Both the position numbers and the translations under genes were made by a program. A model generated the notes under the pieces. That model was not told where the DNA came from. It saw only the letters and a program-made list of their open reading frames with translations, and ran no database searches. A stretch of 15,845 bases of DNA from the NCBI RefSeq assembly GCF_002014985.1, contig NZ_MUXU01000023.1:1-15845 (forward strand). The letters run 5' to 3'. Positions 1-8,539 of this stretch are shown in pieces. Position 1 is the stretch's first letter. Every line of letters starts with the position of its first letter. Origin of the DNA: Moraxella caviae (lineage in GTDB: Bacteria; Pseudomonadota; Gammaproteobacteria; Pseudomonadales; Moraxellaceae).

Positions 1-101
1 TTTTGAAAATAGCCAAAATTTGTTCACAAACAGCAAACTCACCCACCCCAAGGAACACCCAACGGGCATTCCCCTATTAGGCTAATTTTTAAGGAAGATT
101 C

Positions 102-1199
102 ATGAAGCTACCTTCTTTTACCAACTCTAAGCTGTCTTTTGCCATCAAATCTGCCATCGCCACCACTGCGCTAGTCGCCATGTCTGTGCCAGCCGCCGCT
201 GCACCGCAGGTTTACGGCCGTGTGTACATGACCATCACCAATGACGATGTCAAAACCGATTCCACCGCCCTACAAGACATCTATAAAGACGGCGAACTTG
301 ACAAAAAGGCAGGCGATGCTTGGACAACCAAAAGAGACCGTGCCACCATGGACGGCGGCAACCGCATTGGCGTGCGTGGGTCTGAGCCACTAAATGACAA
401 GCTAGATTTGGAATATCAGCTGGAATACCGCCTGTACGCAGACAGCGACAACACTCGCAACTGGGAATCTCGCACCACTCGCCTATCACTCAACCACAAA
501 GATTACGGTAAATTGAGCGCAGGTCGTCTTATCATGATTGACGATGAGATTGACTATGCGGATAAGACCTTTGGACTGCTGGATTCTGGCTATTTCCCAT
601 TCGCCTACGGGCCGGGCTGGGCGAACAACTCTTTCACCTACCACTCACCAACCATCAATAACACCACCTTTATGGCGATGTATGCGATGGACGAAGACAA
701 CGACACCGACCGCAATTTCACCACGTTTGTTGATGGCAAAAAGGTGAGAACCAGCCGTGATTTTGCTGGCATTGGCGCATTGTACGACACTGACAAGCTA
801 AAACTTGGCGCAACTTACCTATACGCTGGCGATGAGTTTTCAACCACGCGTGCGATGGCGTCTTATAATGTAACGCCAAAGCTGAACACCGCCGTCATGC
901 TGCAGCACACCGACTTTAACAGCGATGCCAATGAATTTGGCGTATCGCTTGGCACAAATTATAAGTTTGACGACAAGCTCTCAGGCTGGGTGCAGCTTGG
1001 CTATGCGGACAATTATGGCGGCTGGAAAGATGGTGAATCGCAATCGCTAAACGTTGGTGTGATGCGCTGGCTGGGCAAAACCACACGCGCATACGGCTAT
1101 CTTGGCGCACGCAAAACCACCGACTTTAGCAATGATGGCGACATCAAAAACGTTACCAAATCCAAAGGTTTTGGTGTAAGTTTGCGTCATGATTTCTAA
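102..1199 (+). CDS. General outer-membrane porin (Gram-negative porin family)
   Basis: This encodes a 365-residue trimeric-porin-type beta-barrel that should let small hydrophilic solutes cross the outer membrane. Residues 1 to about 33 form a Sec signal peptide: basic start, hydrophobic core around 18-30, and an Ala-rich cleavage zone. The mature part opens with QVYGRV, typical of the first porin strand. It has alternating amphipathic strands, a long acidic early loop (about 43-75), a G-R-containing segment near 140-165 resembling the loop 3 constriction region, and ends in HDF. A C-terminal Phe is the known recognition signal for the BAM complex. The start is supported by AAGGAAG at 91-97, four bases before the ATG. 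Family-level assignment is firm. It could be an M35-type porin of Moraxella, but I cannot confirm that without alignment. A hairpin terminator follows, so it is probably monocistronic. Confidence 0.88.
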   Translation: MKLPSFTNSKLSFAIKSAIATTALVAMSVPAAAAPQVYGRVYMTITNDDVKTDSTALQDIYKDGELDKKAGDAWTTKRDRATMDGGNRIGVRGSEPLNDKLDLEYQLEYRLYADSDNTRNWESRTTRLSLNHKDYGKLSAGRLIMIDDEIDYADKTFGLLDSGYFPFAYGPGWANNSFTYHSPTINNTTFMAMYAMDEDNDTDRNFTTFVDGKKVRTSRDFAGIGALYDTDKLKLGATYLYAGDEFSTTRAMASYNVTPKLNTAVMLQHTDFNSDANEFGVSLGTNYKFDDKLSGWVQLGYADNYGGWKDGESQSLNVGVMRWLGKTTRAYGYLGARKTTDFSNDGDIKNVTKSKGFGVSLRHDF

Positions 1200-1228
1200 G
1201 TAAGTTTCTAAGCGAACTTCTAAGCAAA
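1193..1228 (+). repeat. Three 12-bp tandem units spanning the porin stop codon
   Basis: Units start at 1193, 1205 and 1217 and share the core TTCTAAG: TTTCTAAGTAAG, TTTCTAAGCGAA, CTTCTAAGCAAA. The period is a multiple of three, so the last Phe codon and the TAA stop of the porin are repeated in the same frame. Confidence 0.8.
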
Positions 1229-1253
1229 CTGATGACTTGAGCGCTTGACGCTT

Positions 1254-1300
1254 ACCAAAGCCGCTTGGCATTTTCTCCACATTCACGAGCGGCTTTTGGT
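1254..1300 (+). terminator. Terminator-like hairpin after the porin gene
   Basis: ACCAAAGCCGCT (1254-1265) pairs with AGCGGCTTTTGGT (1288-1300), with one bulged T. The 22-base loop is longer than usual. The following sequence is T-rich (TTTT at 1316-1320 region) but lacks an immediate U-tract. It is a plausible but not textbook Rho-independent terminator for the porin mRNA. Confidence 0.5.
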
Positions 1301-1456
1301 TGTGGTTTTAGCTTTCTTTTAAGCACGAAAAAACGGTTTGCATGCGTGATTTTAATCGGCACGTCAAAGCCACGCTTTATCTTAAACTGACAGCAATTTT
1401 ATTGCTTGCAGCGGTTTTATTCTTCGTAAAGATTTTTTATTGCAAAGGTTTTTATC

Positions 1457-1496
1457 ATCAAAGTTGCGTTTTTAAAATCAAAGTTGCTTTTTTAAA
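1457..1496. repeat. 20-bp tandem duplication
   Basis: Copy 1 (1457-1476) is ATCAAAGTTGCGTTTTTAAA. Copy 2 (1477-1496) differs at a single position (T for G at unit position 12). A third copy begins with ATCA at 1497-1500 and then stops. It lies in the non-coding spacer upstream of oppA. Confidence 0.85.
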
Positions 1497-1717
1497 ATCA
1501 CCCAAACTTAAAAAACCTTTGGCAAAGTTATGCTTATAAATTTAAATTGATATTTTGAATTTGGGTTTGTGAATTGAAATTTGCAAATTAAAGTTTGTGA
1601 GTTAAGTTTCACAAAATCGGTTTATAAATTGGTATTTGCAGTTGCGATTGCAGATTTTAAAACACCAAGCTGACTGGCAAATTCCATCAATTTGGCAAAA
1701 TTTTTCAACACAAATGA

Positions 1718-1734
1718 TTTGGCACTTCGCCAAA
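1718..1734 (+). promoter_or_regulatory. Small hairpin in the oppA leader
   Basis: TTTGGC (1718-1723) and GCCAAA (1729-1734) form a 6-bp stem with a 5-base loop. It ends 9 bases before the oppA ribosome binding site (AAGGA, 1744-1748). It could be an mRNA-stability hairpin or an operator half-site pair. Only the inverted repeat itself is seen; any role is inference. Confidence 0.4.
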
Positions 1735-1756
1735 CGCAGCACATAAGGATATTATC

Positions 1757-3394
1757 ATGCGACATTTTAAACCCACTCACCTAGCACTCGCCCTTGGCGT
1801 TGGCGCACTTTTGACAGCGTGCGGCGGCAATGATGGCGCAAGCCAAATCAGCATTGACCCAAATACGCTGGCAGACGTGCAAACCGTTACCATCAATAAC
1901 GGCACTGAGATTGAATCTGTAGACCCGCACAAAGTCTCTGGCGTGCCAGAAAGTAACGTCATTCGTCAAATGCTCGTGGGTCTGACCACCACGGACAGCG
2001 AAGGTAACACCATTGGCGGCATGGCGGAAAGCTGGGAGAGTCCTGATAATAAAATCTGGACGTTTAAGCTGCGTGATGCCAAATGGTCAAATGGCGATGC
2101 TGTAACGGCGCATGACTTTGTGTACAGTATGCAGCGTTTGGTAGACCCTGCCACTGCTTCACCTTATGCCACTTATCTTGAGACCGCTATGGTGTCAGGC
2201 GCAGCCGACATCATCGCAGGCAAGGCCGCCCCTAGCACGCTGGGTGTAAAAGCGCTGGACGATAAAACCCTAGAAGTAACGCTCAGCGAGCCTGTGCCGT
2301 ATTTTCCAGACACGCTGATTCACTCATCAATGAAACCTGTACATAAAGCCACCGTAGAAGCACATGGCGATAAATGGACGCAAGCAGGCAACATCGTGGT
2401 GAACGGCGCTTACACTTTGGCAGAATGGCAAGTGAACAGCCACATCAAGCTAAAACGCAATGAAGCCTACTTTGCCAACGACAAAACCACCATCAACGAA
2501 ATCACCATCTTGCCAAGCCCAGCGCAAACTGCGATTGACCGCTATAAGGCAGGCGAAGTGGACTTTGGCTATGAAATTCCGCCAGAGCAATTTGAAGCGC
2601 TCAAGCGTGATTTGGGCGAGCAAATCAAAACTGGCCCACGCCTATGCACCTATTATTACGAATTTAACACCAAAAAAGCACCGTTTGACAATCCAAAAGT
2701 GCGCAAGGCATTATCATTGGCGCTTGACCGTGATACCATCGTCAATCAAGTGCTGGCGCGCGGCGAAGAAGTGGCGTATCAATTCACCCCAACCGCCACT
2801 CAAGACAACCTACCATACACGCCAGAATGGAAATCTTGGGACAAAGCCAAGCGCATTGAAGAAGCCAAAAAACTTCTTGGCGAAGCAGGCTTTAACGAAT
2901 CTAATCCGCTGAAATTTGAGCTACTTTATAACACACACGAAGGGCATAAAAAAGTCGCGGTGGCGGCAGCTGCACTTTGGAAAGAAGCACTTGGCGCAGT
3001 GGACGTAACGCTCACCAACCAAGAATGGAAAACTTACCTAGACTCACGCCAAAACGGCAACTTTGAAGTGGCGCGTGGCGGCTGGTGTGCGGATTATAAC
3101 GAATCGTCATCGTTCCTAAACATCTTTATTTCAAACAACACCCAAAACTACGGCAAATACGCAAACCCTGCGTTTGACAGCATCATGAAACAAACCTTGA
3201 CCGCTTCAACCACACCAGAAGCGCGCGCCAAGCTGTATCAAGACGCTGAAGCCCAGCTGGACGCAGATGCACCAAACATCTTTATCTATCACTATGTGGG
3301 CAACTTCATGGTTAAGCCGTACATCTTAGGCTTTAATAACAATGACCCAATGGAACACTGGCAAATCAAAGATTGGTCAATCGCCAAGCATTGA
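1757..3394 (+). CDS. oppA: Oligopeptide-binding lipoprotein OppA
   Basis: This is the periplasmic substrate-binding protein of the Opp ABC importer (solute-binding protein family 5). It captures peptides and hands them to OppB/OppC. The 545-residue length is close to the roughly 540 of E. coli OppA. Unlike the soluble E. coli protein it has a lipoprotein signal: hydrophobic stretch about 9-21 and lipobox L-T-A-C with the lipidated Cys at 22. It should therefore be anchored to the outer face of the inner membrane by lipid. Family hallmarks include the segment near 45-75 (ESVDPHK, LVGLTT), the WTFKLRDAKWSNGD block near 98-111 followed by T-A-H-D-F-V-Y-S, and the C-terminal domain with W-C-A-D-Y near 447. 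The start is supported by AAGGA eight bases upstream of the ATG. It is first in a five-gene operon, followed by a hairpin that may keep its expression above that of the membrane components. Confident. Confidence 0.95.
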   Translation: MRHFKPTHLALALGVGALLTACGGNDGASQISIDPNTLADVQTVTINNGTEIESVDPHKVSGVPESNVIRQMLVGLTTTDSEGNTIGGMAESWESPDNKIWTFKLRDAKWSNGDAVTAHDFVYSMQRLVDPATASPYATYLETAMVSGAADIIAGKAAPSTLGVKALDDKTLEVTLSEPVPYFPDTLIHSSMKPVHKATVEAHGDKWTQAGNIVVNGAYTLAEWQVNSHIKLKRNEAYFANDKTTINEITILPSPAQTAIDRYKAGEVDFGYEIPPEQFEALKRDLGEQIKTGPRLCTYYYEFNTKKAPFDNPKVRKALSLALDRDTIVNQVLARGEEVAYQFTPTATQDNLPYTPEWKSWDKAKRIEEAKKLLGEAGFNESNPLKFELLYNTHEGHKKVAVAAAALWKEALGAVDVTLTNQEWKTYLDSRQNGNFEVARGGWCADYNESSSFLNIFISNNTQNYGKYANPAFDSIMKQTLTASTTPEARAKLYQDAEAQLDADAPNIFIYHYVGNFMVKPYILGFNNNDPMEHWQIKDWSIAKH

Positions 3395-3457
3395 TTTGTG
3401 ATTGGGTAATTGGCTCTGACATCGCTTAGCGTGCCAGACTGCCCTTGGCAAACTCTT

Positions 3458-3494
3458 AGGCTTTGGTGAGATTCATCGCCAAAGCCTGTTTTTT
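3458..3494 (+). terminator. Intercistronic terminator/attenuator between oppA and oppB
   Basis: AGGCTTTGGTGA (3458-3469) pairs with TCGCCAAAGCCT (3476-3487): a 12-bp stem with one G-U wobble and a 6-base loop. A G and then six T residues (3489-3494) follow. This is a textbook intrinsic terminator placed 36 bases before the oppB start, inside an otherwise co-directional operon. The likely effect is partial termination, giving more oppA than oppBCDF message, and protection of the oppA 3' end. Confidence 0.85.
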
Positions 3495-3529
3495 CGTACG
3501 GCTCAAAAGCACTTTTAAAGGAATATACC

Positions 3530-4450
3530 ATGCTCAAGCTCATTTTTCGCAGGCTGCTAGAAGCAATCCCTACCATGCTGCTGCTCATCACCATTTCGTT
3601 TTTTATGATGCGGCTTGCTCCCGGCAGTCCGTTTACAGGTGAACGCAGCTTGCCGCCTGCCGTGCTTGCCAATATTGAAGCCAAATACAATCTGAACGCA
3701 CCCATTTGGGAGCAGTATTTTGGTTATTTGGCGCAGCTGGCAAAAGGTGATTTTGGGCCGTCTTTTAAATACAAAGACTACACCATCAATGAGCTTTTGG
3801 CGCAGTCCTTACCCGTATCGGTGGAGCTTGGGCTGTACGCCTTTATCATTGCGCTGATTTTTGGCGTGCTGTTTGGGGTGATTGCCGCACTCAAGCAAAA
3901 CAGCGCTTTTGATTATATCTTGATGGGTTTTGCCATGACGGGCGTGGTGATTCCCAATTTTGTCAAAGCGCCGCTTTTGGTGCTGATTTTTGCCGTTACG
4001 CTAAAATGGCTGCCTGCTGGCGGCTGGAATGATGGCGCAGTGGCGAACTTGATCTTGCCTGTTACCGCCTTGGCGTTAGGCTATGTGTCCAGCATTTCAC
4101 GCATCATGCGTGGCTCAATGATTGAAGTGATGAATAGCCCCTTTATTCGCACCGCACGTGCCAAAGGCTTGCCGACATCGCACATCGTTTTGCGTCATGC
4201 GCTGCGCCCTGCCATGCTGCCAGTCATCAGCTATCTTGGCCCTGCATTCGTGGGGATTATCACAGGCTCTATCGTGGTTGAGACCATTTTTGGCTTGCCG
4301 GGAATTGGGCAGCTGTTTGTTAATGGTGCGCTGAATCGTGATTATGGCTTGGTGCTGTCTTTGACGATTTTGGTTGGGGTTTTGACCATCTTTTTTAATG
4401 CTGTGGTGGACGTTTTGTATGCCGTCATCGATCCAAAAATTCGCTACTAA
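3530..4450 (+). CDS. oppB: Oligopeptide ABC transporter permease OppB
   Basis: This is one of the two integral-membrane subunits that form the peptide channel of the Opp importer. At 306 residues it matches the E. coli OppB length. Residues 8-28 form the first membrane segment, running into the L-A-P-G-S-P motif typical of OppB/DppB. A periplasmic region (about 35-95) precedes five further hydrophobic segments between about 98 and 300. The cytoplasmic coupling (EAA) loop is at about 205-225 (Y/F-I-R-T-A-R-A-K-G-L-P), which docks onto the ATPase subunits. It ends with VDVLYAVIDPKIRY, the usual OppB/DppB tail. The ribosome binding site AAAGGAA is at 3517-3523. It follows oppA across a terminator hairpin, and oppC begins 36 bases later. 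Confidence 0.95.
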   Translation: MLKLIFRRLLEAIPTMLLLITISFFMMRLAPGSPFTGERSLPPAVLANIEAKYNLNAPIWEQYFGYLAQLAKGDFGPSFKYKDYTINELLAQSLPVSVELGLYAFIIALIFGVLFGVIAALKQNSAFDYILMGFAMTGVVIPNFVKAPLLVLIFAVTLKWLPAGGWNDGAVANLILPVTALALGYVSSISRIMRGSMIEVMNSPFIRTARAKGLPTSHIVLRHALRPAMLPVISYLGPAFVGIITGSIVVETIFGLPGIGQLFVNGALNRDYGLVLSLTILVGVLTIFFNAVVDVLYAVIDPKIRY

Positions 4451-4486
4451 ACGGATCGCTCACCCATCAAATAAAAGGAAATTTTT

Positions 4487-5386
4487 ATGACGACAACAAC
4501 TCAAATCACCAGCACCACCAATACCCACACCGACATCAAAGGCAGAAGCCTGTGGCAGGACGCATGGCGACGTTTTCGCCGCAATAAAGCTGCGCTAAGT
4601 AGCGGCGTGATTTTGCTGCTTATCACACTGTTTGTGCTGTTTGCGCCCATGCTTGCGCCTTATGGCTACGAACAAACCGACTGGGGCTACATGACAGGCG
4701 CACCAAACTTTGACAACAGCCACTTTTTTGGCACGGACAGCCTAGGGCGTGATTTATTAACACGCGCTGCTGTGGGCGGTCGCATTTCTTTGCTTGTGGG
4801 CGTGGCTGGCGCTTTGGTGGCGGTGGTTATCGGCACGATTTACGGTGCGGTTTCTGGCTATTTTGGCGGTAAAATTGACATGGTGATGATGCGTTTTTTG
4901 GAAATTTTAAGCGCCTTTCCTTTCATGTTTTTTGTGATTTTGCTGGTAACTTTATTCGGTCGCAATCTGATTTTGATTTTTGTGGCAATCGGTATGGTGT
5001 CGTGGCTTGACGTGGCGCGTATCGTGCGTGGGCAGACACTTAGTCTAAAGAAAAAAGAATTTATTGAAGCGGCGCACGTTGGCGGCGTATCCAGCCTAAA
5101 AATCGTTACTCGCCACATCGTGCCAAACGTGCTGGGCGTGGTCGTGGTTTATGCGTCTTTGCTGGTGCCGAGCATGATTTTGTTTGAATCGTTTTTAAGT
5201 TTTCTAGGCTTGGGCGTCCAAGAGCCGATGACCAGCTGGGGCGCAATGCTGCAAGACGGCACGCAAACCATGCAAATCGCACCGTGGATTTTGCTTGTGC
5301 CAGCGGTGTTTTTGGTGATTACGCTGTTTTGTTTTAATTTCATTGGCGATGGTCTAAGAGACGCACTTGACCCAAAAGACCGCTGA
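4487..5386 (+). CDS. oppC: Oligopeptide ABC transporter permease OppC
   Basis: This is the second membrane subunit of the Opp importer and the partner of OppB. It has 299 residues. A hydrophilic N-terminal tail rich in Thr (1-28) leads into R-R-F-R-R-N-K-A-A, a motif that precedes the first membrane segment (about 37-56) in OppC/DppC. Then come the periplasmic segment with F-G-T-D-S-L-G-R-D (about 83-92), the family signature, and further membrane segments to about 290. The EAA coupling loop is at about 190-212 (E-F-I-E-A-A-H-V-G-G). The C terminus has GDGLRDALDPK, typical of the family. A ribosome binding site AAAGGAA (4474-4480) precedes the ATG. It is the third gene of the opp operon, and oppD starts 40 bases downstream with a similar AAGGAAA site. 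Confidence 0.95.
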   Translation: MTTTTQITSTTNTHTDIKGRSLWQDAWRRFRRNKAALSSGVILLLITLFVLFAPMLAPYGYEQTDWGYMTGAPNFDNSHFFGTDSLGRDLLTRAAVGGRISLLVGVAGALVAVVIGTIYGAVSGYFGGKIDMVMMRFLEILSAFPFMFFVILLVTLFGRNLILIFVAIGMVSWLDVARIVRGQTLSLKKKEFIEAAHVGGVSSLKIVTRHIVPNVLGVVVVYASLLVPSMILFESFLSFLGLGVQEPMTSWGAMLQDGTQTMQIAPWILLVPAVFLVITLFCFNFIGDGLRDALDPKDR

Positions 5387-5426
5387 TTGACAAGCTGATT
5401 TCAAATACAACAAATAAGGAAATTTT

Positions 5427-6421
<995 letters not shown>

Positions 6422-6425
<4 letters not shown>

Positions 6426-7402
6426 CCCCATTACTTCGTGTTACCGATGTGCAAGTGAGCTTTGACATCAAAAAAGACGGTGCGTGGTTTTGGCAAAAAC
6501 CAGCCAGCCTAAAGGCGGTTGGCGGTGTGTCGTTCACGCTAAACGCTGGCGAAACCTTGGGCGTGGTGGGTGAATCTGGCTGCGGTAAGTCCACCTTGGC
6601 AAGGGTGATTATCGGCTTGGTGGCGGCAAAATCTGGCAGTATTTTATTTGAAGGCAAAGAACTCATCGGTGCAGATAAAGCCACCATGCGCCTAGTGCGC
6701 CAAGACATTCAGATGATTTTTCAAGACCCTTTAGCAAGCCTAAACCCACGCATGACGGTGGGCGAGATTATCGCTGAGCCTTTGCGCACGCACCACCCAA
6801 AACTTAGCAACCAAGAAATAGAAATGCGCGTCAAAGAAATGATGGTGAAAGTTGGCTTGCTTGCCAATCAAATCAACCGCTATCCGCATGAATTTTCTGG
6901 CGGTCAATGCCAGCGAATCGGCATTGCGCGTGCGCTGATTTTGCGCCCAAAACTCATCATCTGCGATGAGCCTGTGTCCGCGCTTGACGTTTCTATCCAA
7001 GCACAAGTGATCAACCTACTCAAAGAAGTGCAAAAAGAGATGGGTTTGGCGTTGATTTTTATTGCGCATGATTTGTCGGTCGTCAAGCACATTTCTGATC
7101 GTGTGATGGTGATGTATTTGGGCAATGCGGTGGAAATCGGCACAGATAAAGCCTTGTACGGCAAGCCTGCACATCCTTACACGCGCGCCTTGATGTCCGC
7201 CATTCCCATTCCCGACCCCAATCTTGAGCGGAATAAAAAGATTGAGCTTTTGGCGGGTGATTTGCCAAGTCCCATCAACCCACCATCAGGCTGCGTGTTT
7301 CGCACGCGCTGCCCACAAGCCCAAAGCGACTGCGCCCAAACCAAGCCCACACTGCAAGGCGATGACACACATTCAGTGGCGTGCTTGCACAGTCAAGTTT
7401 AA
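6422..7402 (+). CDS. oppF: Oligopeptide ABC transporter ATP-binding protein OppF
   Basis: This is the second ATPase of the Opp importer, forming a heterodimer with OppD. It has 326 residues. Walker A GESGCGKS is at 50-57, the signature SGGQCQR at 159-165, Walker B Asp182-Glu183, D-loop SALD shortly after, and the switch His in IAHD. The Cys in the signature (SGGQCQR rather than SGGQRQR) is also found in enterobacterial OppF, so it supports the name rather than indicating damage. The block I-I-C-D-E-P-V-S-A-L-D-V-S-I-Q-A-Q is likewise OppF-like. The C-terminal extension repeats the C-x5-C-x6-C plus distal Cys pattern seen in OppD. The start overlaps the oppD stop by four bases, with AAGGAG at 6409-6414. 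It is the last gene of the operon, with a strong terminator 14 bases beyond its stop. Confidence 0.95.
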
Positions 7403-7415
7403 ATCTTTGGGCTTT

Positions 7416-7453
7416 AAAAAAGCATAAATTCATCGCTTGAATTTATGCTTTTT
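7416..7453. terminator. Bidirectional terminator between oppF and the pseudouridine synthase gene
   Basis: The arms at 7417-7432 and 7438-7453 give a perfect 16-bp stem (core GCATAAATTCA / TGAATTTATGC flanked by A-run and T-run) with a 5-base loop. The A-run before and the T-run after make it work for both convergent genes: oppF on + and the pseudouridine synthase on -. Confidence 0.92.
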
Positions 7454-7477
7454 CTTTTCGCTGCGCCAATAAAGCCG

Positions 7478-8437
7478 CTACAGCACCAGCTCTCTTTTTG
7501 AACTCACTTCAATGCGCTCATTCGTCATAGGGTCGGTAAACGCCAAAAACTTGGCAAGCAGCTGCAGCGGCTGACTAAAATCATCTGCTGCCTTATGCGC
7601 CACCACAGGATAAAACGGGTCGTTTTTAATCGGTGCGCCAAGGTGATTTAAATGCACACGCAGCTGGTGCAGCTTGCCAGTCGTAGGGCGTAGCACATAT
7701 TTCGCCCAGCCGCCTTTCACCGCCAGCACGTCAATGTTGGTGTGCGTATTTGGCGGCAAATCATGCGCCACTTGCATGGTATAAAAAGGCTCGCCACGCA
7801 CCAAATGCAGCGACACATCACAAGGAAATTTGCCACCATCAAACGGTGCAATCGCATGATAAATTTTTTGTAACTTGCTGTTTTTTATGGTGTTTTTTTC
7901 TGACAAATCTTGACTACTGTTTTCACGAAACATCGCTTGATACACATCTCGCACCGCCAGATTTTTAGTAAAAATCACAAGCCCTGCCGTCTCTTTATCA
8001 AGCCGATGCACAGGACTGAGCGCTTCGTTATTAAAATCACGCTTCAGCCGAGTTAAGAGCGTCTGCTGCACATAATTGCCCGCTGGCGACACCGTCAAAA
8101 AATGCGGTTTATCCACGATGATGATATTTTCATTTTCAAATAAAACTTCATAATCAAACGGCACGACCACTTCATTTTCCACAAAGCGATAATAAAACAC
8201 CGTCATGCCTGCCTGACACACGTCAGCCACACCCAAAGCCTTGCCGTCTTGAGAAAATATTTGCCCATCAGCAAATCTTTGCCGCCACGCATTTGGCGAA
8301 ATGTGGGCAAATTTTTCACAAAAATACGCATACACCGTCTGATTTTGGGCAAGTTTTGGCAAGACAATCTTACTTGCCGACACGCCATCTATCATGGGTG
8401 GCTTAAAAGATTTATCCAAAAAATTCTTATTATTCAA
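7478..8437 (-). CDS. RluA-family RNA pseudouridine synthase, TTG start
   Basis: This converts specific uridines to pseudouridine in rRNA or tRNA; the exact target cannot be told from sequence. It has 319 residues. The catalytic motif H-R-L-D-K-E-T-A-G-L is at 144-153 with the nucleophilic Asp147. The upstream V-D-K-P-H-F-L block (108-114) and the C-terminal K-L-H-Q-L-R-V-H-L motif, followed by G-A-P-I, are the other family blocks. The N-terminal 95 residues are a small separate domain in the place where many relatives have an S4-like RNA-binding domain. The start codon is TTG (8435-8437), supported by AAAGG seven bases upstream. The first in-frame ATG is codon 15 and has no ribosome binding site. 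A Ser/Asp/Lys-rich insert near residues 175-190 interrupts the catalytic domain. It is monocistronic and divergent from rnhB. Confidence 0.87.
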   Translation of the reverse strand: MNNKNFLDKSFKPPMIDGVSASKIVLPKLAQNQTVYAYFCEKFAHISPNAWRQRFADGQIFSQDGKALGVADVCQAGMTVFYYRFVENEVVVPFDYEVLFENENIIIVDKPHFLTVSPAGNYVQQTLLTRLKRDFNNEALSPVHRLDKETAGLVIFTKNLAVRDVYQAMFRENSSQDLSEKNTIKNSKLQKIYHAIAPFDGGKFPCDVSLHLVRGEPFYTMQVAHDLPPNTHTNIDVLAVKGGWAKYVLRPTTGKLHQLRVHLNHLGAPIKNDPFYPVVAHKAADDFSQPLQLLAKFLAFTDPMTNERIEVSSKRELVL

Positions 8438-8454
8438 AAAGTTGCCTTTCTTAT

Positions 8455-8484
8455 TTGAATTTCACTCATAAAAAATGCTATGAT
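8455..8484 (+). promoter_or_regulatory. Extended -10 promoter for rnhB
   Basis: TTGAAT (8455-8460) and TATGAT (8479-8484) are separated by 18 bases. TGC directly before the -10 box gives the TGn extended -10 element. Transcription would begin near 8491, leaving a leader of about 50 bases. Confidence 0.6.
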
Positions 8485-8501
8485 GACAATCTCTAATCAC
8501 A

Positions 8502-8539
8502 AACACAGCCATTTTTATTTTTAACACAGCCCATTTATC
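8502..8539 (+). repeat. Direct repeat in the rnhB leader
   Basis: AACACAGCC followed by an AT-rich stretch occurs at 8502-8510 and again at 8523-8531, just before the rnhB ATG. It fills the place where a ribosome binding site would be expected; no purine-rich site is visible. Confidence 0.5.

Larger units (their letters stand above)
1301..1756. other. AT-rich non-coding spacer between porin and oppA
   Basis: About 450 bp with no convincing gene. It is strongly A/T-rich and contains a perfect-period 20-bp tandem duplication (1457-1496), several degenerate repeats of GTTTGTGA plus A/T-rich sequence near 1562-1610, TTGGCAAA-type motifs near 1675 and 1692, and a small hairpin just before the oppA ribosome binding site. 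The promoter of the opp operon should lie in its distal part, but I see no pair of boxes close enough to consensus to call. Confidence 0.6.

Noticed and set aside
1..101. Promoter of the porin gene
   Set aside because: The ribosome binding site is clear, but no -35/-10 pair is convincing in the 101 bases available.
1342..1539. A possible 65-residue small protein with one hydrophobic segment in the porin-oppA spacer
   Set aside because: There is no ribosome binding site before its ATG, it overlaps the 20-bp tandem duplication, and its composition (many Lys, Phe, Leu) is what AT-rich spacer gives by chance.
1692..1720. TTGGCA / TGATTT with 17-base spacing as an oppA promoter
   Set aside because: The -10 box matches consensus at only two positions; the region is too AT-rich for this to stand out.
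6896..6916. Cys in the OppF ABC signature (SGGQCQR) as a damaged ATPase motif
   Set aside because: Enterobacterial OppF proteins have the same residue here; all other ATPase motifs are intact.
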